A DNA stretch of 64,000 nt from Sisyra terminalis (GCA_958496175.1 OY292275.1:55691701-55755700), one strand, 5' to 3'; counted from the stretch's first letter, positions 1-12,186 are shown. The notes: generated from the letters alone by a model not told the origin. Program-made: numbers and translations.

Positions 1-390
1 CCTCAAAGTGGGAGAGGGGAAAAGGTCCAAAAAAAGGTCGTTTTTTTTAACTTTTTTTTCAAAGTCGCGCCATTTTGTGAATTTTCAATTTTTTTCGGAT
101 TTTCGAGTACCAAGAAGACGCATTACCAAAACCTACATTCTTTGGAAAATCATGATCCGACTTCCGGTTTCCGAGAAAACTTGTCTCCCGTTTGCCTCCT
201 CATTTTTGAGGACCCTTTTTCAAAGCACTGTAAAAGGGGGAAGGGGGGGAAATATCGGGGCAAATAAAAAAAAAGTTCAAAACTTCAACTTATACATGCC
301 GAAGACCGTTTTTTAATATCTCTTAAAAAAAAAATGGCAGCAGTTTTAAAAAAGTCATTATTTTTTTTACGTTCTGACGGTGATCCACCC
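1..390. mobile_element. TTAA-type miniature inverted-repeat element, 3' part (family P, copy 1)
   Basis: Nearly the same sequence as the right half of the complete element at 44983-45691; the left half lies outside the window. It ends with TGATCCACCC directly followed by TTAA at 391-394, the target-site signature of piggyBac-like transposons. The 102-codon open frame at 8-316 recurs in the other copy, but it is rich in homopolymer runs and resembles no known protein, so I treat it as non-coding. It probably depends on a transposase encoded elsewhere. The family assignment rests only on TTAA and the inverted ends. Confidence 0.7.
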
Positions 391-2495
391 TTAAGAAACC
401 ATTGTTAAGAAAACCAAGAAAAAACATGATTAAACCTATAACCAAGTGTTGATCGATTAAAACATTAATTCTTATTTTGAAGACAACTTTATAAGTGTTA
501 TTATTTCCAATTTTATCAGACGAATTTATTTGTAAATGAAGTAATTGATTTTTTTTTTTATTAGTGAGCGATAAACTGTGACAAAAAACCCAAAATATTT
601 CACGAACCGTAAAGCTGCGGATCTAAGATTTGTCGCTGAAACACCCCCATAAATGGCGTAGGTAACAAAAAAAAATCTCATTTATCCCCAAAACAAATAG
701 CCCAAGTTGATCCCATCGATAAGTACCCATTTCTTTAACCACTCTCCACTCTCTTATTACAGAAAAATATTCCCAAAGGTCGCGTCGGTATCTCTCCCAA
801 CTACATCTAATAAATTTTATCAATGCCATTTCCAACGAGAGAAATGTGCGAAAAAAAATTATGCAAATAACACGAACCTATTCAAACAATAAAAAGAATC
901 TACCGTAAATTTAATCAAAAATCTCCGTGAAATATTTGCCTTGGACGGAAAAAGCTCAATAAAGCTTGTATTTATCGTTCCCATTGAGAAATGAATGAAT
1001 TCAAAAGACAATTCATATTCGTCGGCGGCACACATAATTCTCACTTGGCCGTTTTGTGTCGCAAAGAAAATCATCCAGGAAACGTTTAGGTGGCACGTGA
1101 ATAAAGAAAATATGGCCTTTAATGTAGCCGGCGTTTTTTTTTTTTTTTTTTTAATATTTTTTATTTGCGATAAAGTAGTGCAGCAATCGCTGCGAAATTA
1201 CAGTGGCGCGCGAATGATCGCTATCACTGGCAAACTTTACATATCCTTCGGCGTTTCCTTAGTAATTTACAAAAATAAGAAAAAATAAAATAATATAATA
1301 AAAACGGCAACTAGATGTAGGTAAAGAAGAGTCGGCGGCTTGAAGAATATATATCTGTATATGTGTGTATGTATACGTACCTACTCGTTTATTTCTATGT
1401 GGATATGAATCTTGTTCAACAAACGGGGGTCCTGATTAAATAAAAGTGTGCCAGAGGGAATGTAAAATTACTGTTTGACTCGACAATAACTGCGTCTGTC
1501 GCAAAATGTCTGATAAATTGAACTAGTCTCGTAAAAGTTGGAGCTTTTAAAGCGGCATGGAGGCCGTCGAGGCCGTGCTTGCTTTATTGCAAATATTCAA
1601 AAAAAAAAACTATTTTAATCACCACTTTTTTTCTCGTGTTTGAGAGGTTTGATATTGAATTTTAATAAAAAAACTTTTTTCAATTTTCGTCAACTTTCAT
1701 CAACAATGGCCCCTATAAAGTTGAGTGTAATATGAGCTTTTGGGGAAAATCGACGGAAAGCTCAACAAGTTTAAATGTCACGACCAACTACAATTTTCAT
1801 TAAAAAATAATTGACTTGTAGTTTCTGTAGGAAATATTACAAAAGTTTTATTTTTCACAATTTTTAATCAAACCAAAAAAGCACTAACAATTTTATTACC
1901 GAAACCTTTAGTGGTAATAAATGTTCTATAATATTCGTCATATTATGGATAATCCATACTAGCTGTGACTTGTCCGCTTTGCGGGACGAACTATGACTTC
2001 TAGAGCTAATTATGGGATTTTTTTTGTATTTACTCGTAGTTTAAACTGGTTAAAGGAATAAATCGTAGTTTTAAATAAGTTGTTTGAAAATTATCTTTCA
2101 TAGAGTAAAAATTCAACTATATTTACATCTTTTTTTGTTCATATACTTATTATACTAGTTATACTATTATACTAGTCCATAAGCGACGTTTATAAAAAAA
2201 TACTTATTTAAAGTTATTCCATACGAAATCAATAAATTGCCGTTCAATTTTTGATTTTAGTTGAAAAAATTGAGAACTATCTTTCGAGTACTAGAACTGC
2301 TATAACATTTTTCCCATAACCATATCACTTAGACCTACAAATTTGGCTGGAATCTATGTCTTCCTACATCCGATGCACTAATTGTGGTTTTAGAATAATT
2401 GACAGATTCTAACTTTACATTTGCACCAAATATGCCAAAATTGTGTTTGATATTTTTGAAAACTCCTATCCTTACCCAAAAAATAAGAATAACTT
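391..2495. other. no gene seen; unique AT-rich DNA
   Basis: Short open frames only, none with recognisable protein features. About 560-1560 is less AT-biased and looks like unique host DNA. The rest is homopolymer-rich and probably decayed repeat. Confidence 0.5.
1134..1152. repeat. poly-T run (19 nt)
   Basis: Uninterrupted run of 19 T. It could be the reversed tail of an old retroposed sequence, but no element body is recognisable next to it. Confidence 0.8.
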
Positions 2496-2496
2496 T

Positions 2497-2592
2497 TTTC
2501 GGTATAATCAAGTACAAACAAAATTCAATCTGTAAATACATTTAAAATTTAATTTCCCTAAAATCGGGTGCGATTTTGATAGATGTGAGTTT
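2497..2592. mobile_element. degraded end of foldback family A
   Basis: Matches the right terminal segment of family A (compare 37930-38013): CGGTATAATCAAGTACAAAC, then a diverged stretch ending near AAATCGGGTGCGATTTTGAT where intact copies read AAGTCGGGTGCTAACTTGAC. The opposite end is not recognisable, so this is an old truncated copy. Confidence 0.55.
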
Positions 2593-2948
2593 TTAAGGGC
2601 AATAGTTGCACTTCACTAATGGTATTATTTTGTTGCAAAATTATCGCAATCCTAAAATATTTTTACACGTGTGATAAATTACTGTTCAACAGATAGTACT
2701 GTATCTTTTTTTGGCTTTCAAAAAGTATATTATACCTCTAAGGCAACTAGTACCTAAATACAGTGGCCTCTACCAAGTTCTTATAGAAGACTTTTACACG
2801 TTAGGGTCAATCCCAAAAAAGTGGTCCAAAAATAAATTAAATGGTTGCTTGACCATTTTAAAAAAAATAATTTTTTGTATGCTATCATCCCAACATGTTG
2901 GTAGTTCAAATTCATTAGCATTTTAATTTTATTGTTTTTAATTTTCCA
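2593..2948. other. no gene seen
   Basis: AT-rich sequence between two decayed repeats. The only open frame (2711-2926, 71 codons) has no recognisable features. Confidence 0.4.
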
Positions 2949-3906
2949 GTGGTGGCCATATTAGTTTTACTAGGCGCAGATATTTTCGCACTTTTAAGGG
3001 TTTGCGGAAATTTGATTATCTCAGGCCCTATTTGTCCTATTAAAATGAAACTAAAAACAGTGTGTTCATGAAAATATAAGCTATAAGGTTGTAATAAGAC
3101 ATTTTCACCTAAATGTAATTCTAAGGGGTGAAATTTTAGCCTGAATTTTTAGCTCTCATTTGTAAAAACTCCAATTGTCACGGAAAGATTGTGAAGGAAG
3201 GGAAAGAGTCTACACGTTAAAACTTTCTTTACAAACAATTAGGTACTAGTTGTATTTAAAAACAAAATTTGAAGTCTGAAACTTTAAGTCTTTTTAAAAT
3301 AAAAAATAACAAAGTTTGGAAATTTTCAAAATTTGCAATTTTTTGAGCTCAATATCTCTGGTGGGGGACCAGATAAAAATCTGAAATATCACTACATTAT
3401 AGTACTGTATAAAAGTATTATGCACCTAGAATTTGGAGTTTGAGATTTGACTAGGAGCAGAAATATAGGAAGCACAAAATGTCAAAATAATGCATACTTC
3501 AGTAGGTGACTATAATGTATTTAACCATTTAATATGTGACATATAGTTGGCAAAAAGAGCATTTTACACAAAACAACATATACTCTGGACTAACTGTTAT
3601 CCATATCCTAAATTCAAAATATATACTTCTTCCTGAAGGCTAATACAAAATTCAAACAAATAAATTTAAATCGAAAACGGCGTACAAACTTTGGTACCTC
3701 TTTTTACTCTTTTAAGGGAGGAATTTTACAAAATCTTTTCTTATAAGATGCCTATTTTATATAAGGAATACACCCATCAAATTTCACCTCTCTTCAAATT
3801 TTCATAGAAATATTTTTAGATATTCGTAGAAAATGATATTTTTCCAGTTCTTACCAATCACATAGTGAAATCTTCCAGGTTTTTATCCTAGTTTGGCCAC
3901 TATTAG
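2949..3906. mobile_element. possible decayed Tc1/mariner-like element
   Basis: The left edge reads CAGTGGTGGCCATATTAG and the right edge, in reverse complement, contains AATAGTGGCCAAACTAGG. This is a weak inverted pairing of the TGGCCA-ATTAG type seen at the ends of the clearer Tc1-like copies in this window. No transposase remnant could be read inside. Chance similarity is a real alternative. Confidence 0.28.
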
Positions 3907-6700
3907 GGTTACTTCATTAGCTTGTTCCCTTTATTATTTTTAAATGGAATCGATTTATCACCGCTGAGTATGATTTTTCCTAAATAAAGATCGATTTTAT
4001 TACGTTTATTAAAGAATTTATGGATGAAATATGGTCCAAAAAATTATTGCATCATTTTTGTGTTTCCCAATTGTTAAGCGTTTTTAAGAAAGTATTTCTA
4101 TGAAAATTGCTTTAAATTGTTTCATGGTGAATTTTTAATTTTTAGTGGTACTTTAGCAACATTTACTTCAGCTTATTGCGATTTTTTCCAAGGTTTTATC
4201 GATATTTTCGACTGGACAGGTCTTCCAACATGGGATGCACATCTTGCACTCTGAAAATTAATTACATTATCAAAATCGTATGCATCAGACCTGTTGTGTA
4301 ACACCAACATAAGGCTCACGGATTTGTTAAATTTTTAACCAACTATGTATAATTGTTACTGTTGCCTTGTTATTGGCCATTTTTGTGGTACACTGCGGAA
4401 ATAAAAATCTTTAATCCGGCCTTCCACAAAGCCATGTTGGACACCCAGGTATACACCATTGATAAATTCAATTGCCCAATTTCCATTTTTGATGTTATTA
4501 AAGAAAAATTGGGAAATTTATCGATTTTTATTTGGTCTCCTTTATCTTTAACGATTTTTTCTCATAACTGTATAAATCAATCACCAAAGTGTCAAAAGAA
4601 AATTATAAGTACAATTGTTTTCTAACAAATATAAATATAATTTTTTAAAAGGCTTACAGAAAAATCTTCTGGTAGATGAATTAAAATATATAGAGAAATA
4701 TCTTAACTAACTTTCTTTGAATTTTTTTTATCGTTATTGTGAATATAACTCTAATAGATAACAAGAGAAAAACTGTTAGAACTAGTTTTACGTAATTGTT
4801 ATGAATATAATATTGCATACTTTATTTATTCAAATAGATGTTGAACAGAAAACATATCGATGCTGTTTTTCCGAAGACAACTTTAAATCAATAGCATTTT
4901 CTCGTGATTCTCTAAAACGATATTCTTTAAATTTATCTTGCATGCGAAAGATTAATTTTGCATGAAGATAATGATGGAAGATAGAAACGAAGGTTGTGCA
5001 TCATTTCAATGAACGATCTTTCGTGTTGCAAATGGTTGCATCTTATGTGAAATTTTCCCGGATTTCATCCCCTTGCACCATCGCAGCATCTTTGGCGAGA
5101 ACTACTAGAATATAACCAGCACCAGTATGTGCAAGCACGTTCATATATCATTTGTTTTAGTTGTACGGCCACCGGGAAAAAACCTGGACCATATGTACAC
5201 AGTAATACATGTATGATATGCGAATGAATTAATATTTTAACCTATGCATTGCAGTTGCACATAGTGCAACACATATTCGCATCAATGTTAAATTGTAAAA
5301 ATTATTTATACATTTCTCGCAATATCTGTGTCAGTGTTGAATGATTTATGTTTTTCTGTTATAAAATTCTTATAAAATTTCAATTTGCGGTTCGATTGAT
5401 CAAAAAGATAAATGACCGAGAGTTCTAGAATTGTTAATTAAAACGATAGTATTGTTATCGAGTATGATAAATGAGTTTTGATGGGGAAAATAAAAATTTA
5501 TTTAGGTCCATTGGAGTAGGGGATTGCCGCCCGGATGGTTATATCGACCATTGATTTTCAACGCAATTGGTGTGGTGTGAAAACGAAAAGTTTTTCACAG
5601 AAGAAAACACGGATCGCACGGTGAGGAAATGTGCACGTAGATATCGGAAAACAAAATATACCTCATCAGTAAAAGTTTGTCGGCGCCTCGCCGAGTTTGA
5701 GGGGGTGGGGGGAGGAGAGGGCTAACAAGATCGTCTGCTATTATTTAATATAGTTGATACACGGGAAAAATGGGGAGAACAACGGGTGGGGAATGATTGC
5801 ATGACTGGAAGAAGCGAAAAAAAAATGGATGGAATAGTAAGTATGCCAGGAAAAGATCGAATGGGATGGGTAGATTATACGGTGAGGAGCAAAAGGACGT
5901 TGGTGAATTCCAAACACGTTCTCTATGATTGGACTGATTCTATCAGCACCACAGGCGTGACGAGGTTTAATCTGTCTACTCACGGCCCAAACCACCCCGA
6001 CATATATTCATACATACATCCATTTTCTCTGTCCAATATTACAAAGATGGATACACTTACGAAAACATGGAAAATCCAATGGGAAATGGGTCATATCATC
6101 GCTCCCAAACGGCCTCAATGACTGTCCCAGACGTTGACTAACGATCTTTTGTTTTGGGCAAAAAAAATCTTACATGTACAGAGTACACCACACGACTTCC
6201 TTGAATAGAAAACCTAATGCTTGTAACTTTATTTCTAGCTTTTTATTTGAAACCGTTTTTTTTTCAACTTAAAAGACTTTTACTTTTCCCTTTTTCTTCT
6301 GTATCGAAAATTGGTCAACCCAAATATTTTTTTAATCAGAAAGTGACAGCACTTTGGTCAATTTAAATAGTTTTTTGTCATCCACCACTGTAATTCCCTT
6401 ACAGATGATGAGACATTGCAAATATTGGGAACCTCTGATTTGAGTTATAAAAATAGCTTAAAAATCCGTTACTGTTTCACTTTAATTTTTTATAACTTTA
6501 GGATGTCCAATTTAATCATCAACAAAAATTTCCTGGCTTTCTTGACGAAAATTCGCTCTTTTCCTTTACTCTTTTTTTAAATAAAACTTTTCGAAAAAAG
6601 AATTTTGTATAAATTTAATTAAATTTTTTATTTAACGAAGACATTTTCTTTGCAATACTCTTATTTCCATTGAACGTTTTGATATATTTTCTATCCTAGT
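3907..6700. other. no gene seen; includes a G-rich tract
   Basis: About 4800-6130 is less AT-biased and looks like unique host DNA. A purine-rich, G-run tract lies at about 5699-5722. The 111-codon frame at 5786-6121 and the opposite 84-codon frame overlap each other and neither resembles a protein family. The remainder is AT-rich without recognisable repeats. Confidence 0.45.
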
Positions 6701-6711
6701 TATTTCCAAAT

Positions 6712-7065
6712 GGTGCGCCGCGGCGCTCTAGGACGCCACCGCAATTTTATTGGGGCACCGTGAAAATTTTCCGATAAAAAATCTTGTGTTATTGTGTTGT
6801 AGGTACATATTAATTTATTAAATGCAACTCTGACCAAATAATTTGACCAGTATATTACGTTCATGTAGACTATGTTGGAGTGAATAATTTGGTAAGAATA
6901 CTTAAACGGGAAAACGTAGTCTCAAATGCAGTATTCCCGCTACGATTTACTTGCATAAGGCAGTTGCACGTCGGATTTTTGTGCATTGATTTGCACTGGG
7001 ATTTGATACATTTGGGGCGCCGGGAACAGGAAAAGTTAGGGAACTCCTGTTCTAACCATAACACT
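6712..7065. other. segment with GC-rich, partly inverted ends; possible transposon relic
   Basis: The left edge has TGCGCCGCGGCGCTC. The right edge has GGGGCGCCGGGAACAGG followed by AGTTAGGGAACTCCTGTTCT. The left GCGCC and right GGCGCC pair imperfectly, and similar ends occur in hAT-related repeats. A comparable GGGGCGCC patch lies at 36866-36873. No target duplication or transposase was found. Confidence 0.2.
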
Positions 7066-7117
7066 AATCAATTTATGAAGACATTTTATATTATCAAAAG
7101 TTCCCAATATTTATAAC

Positions 7118-7119
<2 letters not shown>

Positions 7120-7164
<45 letters not shown>
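7120..7164. repeat. (TA)n microsatellite
   Basis: Simple TA dinucleotide run of about 45 bp with shorter satellites just downstream. Confidence 0.95.
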
Positions 7165-7165
<1 letters not shown>

Positions 7166-7174
<9 letters not shown>

Positions 7175-7543
7175 CCCAATATATATAACTAATCAATATC
7201 AGTTAAATTCCATCCAGGGCTTGTTTTAAAGTAGTTCGTTCTATGAGTCCAATTTTATAAATATCATTTTCTATTGTTAGAATCTTTATCACAGCAAACT
7301 GGAAACTTCGATTTTATGCTTTAAGTCGTTAATTGTTTCTGGATGGTTTACGAAAGATTTATCTTTAAATTTCCCATGATGAAGTCTAATTTCAGCTGCT
7401 TAATGGCATAGTTGACTTCAAAATTTTGGTTGTTTATGTAATTTTTTAAAACACGACCAAAAAAAATAATTGTTTCATTGATTTTGTGGCAAGTTGCGTC
7501 GTCATGTTGAAACCAATTGTCATCTCCTTTAAATTAATAAAAT
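7166..7543. other. no gene seen
   Basis: AT-rich sequence without a recognisable repeat or open frame. Confidence 0.4.
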
Positions 7544-7627
7544 ATTCAGAGGACTAGGATCAAAAATAATTGGTTTAAATGGATAATAATATATATAAGT
7601 CTTTGAGATTCAATTTAAAAAATTACT

Positions 7628-7676
7628 TTATTACGACGCGTTTCGACAGTTTTTGACTGTCATCATCAGGTAATAA
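7628..7676 (-). ncRNA. hammerhead-type ribozyme motif (a)
   Basis: Mirror copy of motif (b) on the minus strand: core CTGATGA, one extra T, stem II GACAGT/ACTGTC, GAAA, the palindromic ACGCGT region, then a GTC cleavage triplet. Stem I is TTATTAC/GTAATAA. All core positions match the hammerhead consensus except the extra base before stem II. Activity is inferred, not shown. Confidence 0.6.
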
Positions 7677-7718
7677 TAATAATCATATATATATTATTAT
7701 ATATTATATATATTATTA

Positions 7719-7767
7719 TTATTACCTGATGATGACAGTCAAAAACTGTCGAAACGCGTCGTAATAA
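7719..7767 (+). ncRNA. hammerhead-type ribozyme motif (b)
   Basis: Read 5' to 3': stem I strand TTATTAC (7719-7725), core CTGATGA (7726-7732), one extra T, stem II GACAGT with loop and ACTGTC (7734-7750), GAAA (7751-7754), then CGCGTC, with predicted cleavage after C7760, and the closing stem I strand GTAATAA (7761-7767). The seven stem I pairs and six stem II pairs are perfect. Stem III has almost no room for a loop, but ACGCGT is self-complementary, which would let two molecules form a working dimer, as reported for Penelope-associated hammerheads. Confidence 0.65.
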
Positions 7768-7884
7768 AGTAATTTTTTAAATTGAATCTCAAAGACTTAT
7801 ATATATTATTATCCATTAATTTATTGTGATTCGGAGGTAAATAAAATACTTATCAATGTTAAAATTGGTTTAAACTTTATTTAT

Positions 7885-7935
7885 TATATGTGACGTTTCG
7901 GCTCCTGTATTGAGCCTTCCTCAGGCGTTCGTAAA
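7885..7935 (-). ncRNA. hammerhead-type ribozyme motif (c), stem I eroded
   Basis: Minus strand: core CTGAGGA (7918-7924), one extra A, stem II GGCTC/GAGCC, GAAA (7896-7899), C, then GTC (7892-7894). The core is intact. Stem I pairs poorly because the bases after the cleavage site read ACATATAA where partner (d) has GCATGTAA. Confidence 0.5.
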
Positions 7936-7991
7936 AATCGTTTTAACGTTGTTAATAATTAAAACGACTTTTAAAACGTTAAAACGGTTTT

Positions 7992-8042
7992 TTACGAACG
8001 CCTGAGGAAGGTTTAATATAGGAGCCGAAACGTCGCATGTAA
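7992..8042 (+). ncRNA. hammerhead-type ribozyme motif (d)
   Basis: Plus strand: TTAC, GAAC internal loop and GC form the 5' side of stem I. Then come core CTGAGGA (8002-8008), an extra A, stem II GGTTT paired with GAGCC (Watson-Crick and wobble), GAAA (8027-8030), C and GTC, with predicted cleavage after 8034, and GC-AT-GTAA closing stem I. The two-part stem I with an internal loop is typical of Penelope-type hammerheads. ACGT across stem III is self-complementary. Confidence 0.6.
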
Positions 8043-8093
8043 TAAATAAAGTTTAACCGATTATTTTTGATCTTAGTCTTCGTGGATCTGAAA

Positions 8094-8995
8094 TTCTACA
8101 ATAATATCTTTAAATCTTTAAATTTTGGAAACAAAAATTTGTTGAGCTTTGTACGGTATCGCTGACCGTTGACGATTACAATTCTTTGCTCTTTTCCAAA
8201 AAAAAAAAATGAACCATTGATTTCACCAAATAATACCTCTTTGTGGGTGCATCGGTTTGCTAATGATTAGCATATATGAGTTTTGAGTTATGAGTTTTTT
8301 GAACCTCAAATGTGCTAAATTTTGCTGGTTTATATAACCTCTAAGGCTAAAATGTACTCCACCGAAAAATATAATTTATTGGTTAAAAATTTCATGTTTT
8401 GGTCAAATAATCTTCAGTTCACTAGTTGAACCAAAAATATATCGGATGGCCGTGAGACTAATTGAACTATGTAATCCTTTATACCAAAATCATTTCAGAA
8501 TTCTTTTCAGAAAAATGCCAGAAATGTTTAATTCTTAAAAATAACGACATGTTAGTAATGAATAATAATCTCAAAGCAATAACAGTTTAATTTGGAGGGT
8601 CCAAGGGTCTAAACTAGATGAGGCCCGGAAAGGGTTGTTTTAATCATTATTGATTCAGTTTCAAGGAATCGTCCTACAAAACTGAGTTTAAAGCACGTGT
8701 TTTACTAAATTTTCCACATAAATTTTTCTCACTATTTGGGTACAAAACTTACCACTTAGGAAGTCAATTTTCAATATTTACAAAATTTTTTTCGAACCTA
8801 CCTCGTAAATTTACAACCTTTGATCAAATTTTTGTCATCACATCAACATCAATATACAACTTTCGACCCAAATAACAGGTAGTTTAAATTCCAACCGTTA
8901 CATGGCCTACCTTATATTTAAGCCAAATGTTCTATGCATCAATGCATTGCCATATGATGGCTAGATGTAATGTGATTTTGATTTTAACATAACGA
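8094..8995. other. no gene seen
   Basis: AT-rich sequence without a convincing open frame, repeat boundary or RNA gene. Confidence 0.4.
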
Positions 8996-9131
8996 TTTTT
9001 TTTTTTTTTCACCTAATTTGCACAATCTGCCTCTTGGCAATAATTGCAATTTGTCGTCTTGTCCTGCTCTTGAATTGGTTGTGTCCACCAACACAACTCA
9101 ATATTTATTTATTAATTATTTGTTCTTATTC
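8996..9131 (-). mobile_element. 3' tail of a Jockey-type non-LTR retrotransposon
   Basis: A T run at 8996-9010 (the reversed poly-A tail) is followed by CACCTAATTTGCACAATCTG and about 120 bp matching the 3' untranslated region of the plus-strand Jockey fragment at 48590-48719. The match includes the block around GTTGTGTCCACCAACACAAC. The insert is therefore a strongly 5'-truncated copy on the minus strand. No coding sequence remains. Confidence 0.65.
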
Positions 9132-11172
9132 ACTAAAATTAGGACATAACAAAAATAAGGAAACATTTTTTTTTATACAAATACTATCATTAAATATTAT
9201 ATTAGCAGAAAAAGTTTTAATTTTCGTTCCAGATCAATTTTTTACTCTTGTTTTCCAACTGTCAAAAAAAGTACTTTTGATTTTGTTGATCATAAAAAAA
9301 TGTACTTTTTTATTGCAGATTTTTTTGAAATCTTGCAAATCTTACGTTTAAAGGATTGATATATGAGTGGCATGTATGTTTTTTAAGAGTTTTTCAGATT
9401 TTTTCTCTTTGTGTAAACTTTGCCTTATACATGAATAAAATATACAAGCAGATAAGCTTATATACGGGAACAGGTGTCATACCGCAAATATTACTGAAAA
9501 TTTTCACAATTACGTCATTTCTTGGTGTATAAAAAAAAAATAAGAAGTATATCCGCAGATAAAAATGGTTTAAAATAACGTAATTGTGCAGTGGCACAGC
9601 ATCGCGACGCCCATTTGAATTTCATTCAACAAAATTAAGATGCAAGGAAGTGTGAAGATCTACGCGGAAAATGCACTCAATTTTAAAATGATATTTTATG
9701 GTTATGAAGAGAGAAAATGAAGAAAACTCTGATTTAATAGAGTTTGTGTTGGTGATGTATGCGGCTACTTAAAATATTTTTATGACACCCATTGCCGTTC
9801 TAGTGTAAGAAACTCGAATGAAAAACGTACTGTGCCAGATAAAACGCATTCTTTATATGCGTTACTAAATTCCATTTAACATTTTAAAATATCTTTTTCA
9901 AAGTATATGGAGGACTGAAATTTTTCTTGGTGGTATTTCAATGGCGATGACAATGTAATTGAGTTGATATAGGGAAAATATCAGTTGGGGCGAATCGAAG
10001 AATGAGTTTTCGGTTTGGCTCCTGTACGATGTTATGATATGGGGAAATTGGCCGATGGCGTGTCTGCAATGTAAAACTTGCTGAAACTATGTGGAAATCG
10101 TTTAATAAACATACCAATCCCTTCGTGGACACTACCACACCGGGAATACCGGGATGATGGAGTCACCCGTCACCAGCTAATAGACCATCGTAATTTATGT
10201 GTTGCACGCGTTTAAGGCCCTTCTGTGATCCTTTCATAAACGAGAATCTAATTATCATAAATAAATTTCAATGCGCAAATTTAATTTCAAGTTGGACTTT
10301 GATGTCATCCGCTTCATTTCAGCCTGAAAATCGATTGGAATGCTCAAATTAACTACTTGGCAACAAATATGTTTTTTTTTTTTATGAATACTGATGAATA
10401 CCGATTAGAGAATTTATATTAAAAAGTTATACTTTTATACAATTTACGAAGAAATCAACCATATTTTATCGTACTGTTATTCCTTAAACTTTAAAATGGT
10501 TCAACTTTTAATAATAGTTATCAGTCACGTTATTTTTCTTTGGATTGTTAGTGGAATCTCGTAAATTATAATGCAATTAAAAATTTGAAATGGTTTTGTT
10601 GGCGTTAACTGTAAATTAGAGCTGAAGAAGAAATCGAGTTTGTTGGAAAACGAGTAAATTTGATACTGTGGAATTATCGTTTTTGTTGAAAGATTTTCTC
10701 GATGCGATCGCTAAGTTTAGACCAAATTGCTGAAAGTTACGGTTTATCGCATCGTTTACGAGTCGAACGTGTAGATTATGTACTCACTGGTTGGTATCAA
10801 TCAACCAGAGAATCGATCTTGTCTTGAAGGATAATTTGATGAATTTTTTTAGAAAATCTGGAATTAAAATTGCGGATTTTTAGGTACCAGTTTTACTTAG
10901 TATAGAATATTAGCTTGAAATTAAATGTTTATTATAAAAATTTATTTCTATTGCTCTAAAGTTAATATTAAGGTAGAGGATCCGGTGAACTTTGTACCAC
11001 CTAAAATTAAATTGCAAAAATTAATTGCGATCAGTTTATATATTGCATCACGTTAATATATGGATAACATTAAATACACATACTTAAGCTTGATTATAAC
11101 AAACTAAGTACGATTTTGTAACTAATATTTGATTTTACATACTAAGATTCATACCTCTACGAACAATGAACG
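9132..11172. other. no gene seen; partly unique DNA
   Basis: About 9560-10330 and 10620-10820 are less AT-biased and probably unique host DNA. The 105-codon frame at 9034-9351 overlaps the Jockey tail and looks like a low-complexity chance frame. No splice-bounded exon could be supported. Confidence 0.4.
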
Positions 11173-12186
11173 TTAGACTGATTCAAAAAAAATGTTGAAT
11201 TTTTTTTTTCTTAATTATGTCGAAAATATTGTTGGGAATGGCAAAAAAAAATCCTGTGAAAGTTTAAGCTCTTAATATTAATATTAAGAGATGCCGCATC
11301 GCAAATTTCGATTATCCATTTAAATAACATGGGAACAATATTCTCTTGCACTTTGGAATTTTATAGCTCACGTTGCTGACAATATTTCGGAATAACCAAG
11401 GTATATTGTTGTAGAAAATTGAACGATCTACAAAAAAGGTCTCTGTACAAGTTTTTGATATATTTATTTCTTCAAAAGTTATTCGAGGTCAAAGTTGAAC
11501 TAAAGATAAATTTTTATATTTTTTCAACTTTTTGACGCAACCATCAATTTTATGAGAAAATTTTATAGGACATTTTTTGTAGAGCACTTTTTTTCTATAA
11601 GTTATCTCTATTAAAGTTTTTGTTATTTTTCACAGGTCCTATGTTATATAATTAAAATAAAAAAAATATTTTTTTTTATGTTAAAAAAAATTCAGGGAAT
11701 TTTCAGTTTAATGCAAATAGCTTAGGACCTCTGAAAAATATCAAAAACTCAAAAACATTAATAGAGATAAGTTATAGAAAAAAAAGTACTCTACAATTAA
11801 TATCCCATAAAATTTTCTCAAAAAATTGATGGTTGCGTCAAAAAATTGAAAAAATATTAAAATTTCTCTTTAGTTCAACTTTGACCTCGAATAACTTTTG
11901 AAGGAATAAATATATCAAAAACTTGTACAAAGACCTTTTTTGTAGATCGTTCAATTTTCTACAAGAATATATCTTAGTCATTCCAAAATATTGTCATCAA
12001 CGTGAGTTATAAAATTCCAAAGTACAAGAGAATATTGTTCCCATGTTATTTAAATGGAAAATCGAAATTTGCGATGCGGCACTTCTTAATATCAATATTA
12101 AGAGCTTAAATTTTCACAGGATTTTTTTTTGTCATTCCCAACAATATTTTCGATATAATTAAGAAAAAAATATATAACTTTTTCAA
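11173..12186. mobile_element. foldback family B, copy 1 (right end lost)
   Basis: Begins TTAGACTGATTCAAAA. It has two inverted arms of about 480 bp around a centre near 11690 that includes TTCAGGGAATTTTCAG. Subterminal modules include TCCTGTGAAAGTTTAAGCTC, then the palindrome CTTAATATTAATATTAAG, and further in GATCTACAAAAAAGGTCTCT. The right arm breaks off near 12186, where a family C fragment begins. The complete copy is at 56091-57120. It has no coding capacity. The arms would fold into a very long hairpin in RNA. Confidence 0.75.

Larger units (their letters stand above)
7580..7815. mobile_element. near-perfect 236-bp palindrome with divergent hammerheads (inner insertion)
   Basis: The segment is a nearly perfect palindrome centred between 7697 and 7698, with arms of about 100 bp around an ATT-rich middle. 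It lies inside the outer foldback element. The direct repeat AATTGGTTTAAA at 7568-7579 and 7863-7874 is best read as its target-site duplication, giving an inserted length of 283 bp to 7862. Each arm carries one hammerhead core. Either DNA strand would yield RNA with one sense and one antisense hammerhead. Confidence 0.7.
7544..8093. mobile_element. foldback element with divergent hammerhead pair (outer, interrupted)
   Basis: The outer arms are inverted: GACTAGGATCAAAAATAAT on the left matches the reverse complement of ATTATTTTTGATCTTAGTC on the right. Inside each arm is a hammerhead-like motif, on the minus strand at left and on the plus strand at right, separated by a short AT-rich inverted centre. 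A second hammerhead foldback has inserted at 7580-7862 and duplicated AATTGGTTTAAA on both sides. Hammerheads of this form are known from the pseudo-LTRs of Penelope-like retroelements and from animal retrozymes. No reverse transcriptase is present here, so this is a non-autonomous or relic copy. Confidence 0.65.

Noticed and set aside
8..316. 102-codon frame repeated at 45308-45577 as a conserved gene
   Set aside because: Conservation is explained by two copies of the same TTAA element; the sequence is homopolymer-rich and the copies differ in length and frame end.
5786..6121. 111-codon open frame
   Set aside because: It overlaps a similar frame on the other strand, has no recognisable domain, and the region is less AT-rich, so chance frames are expected.
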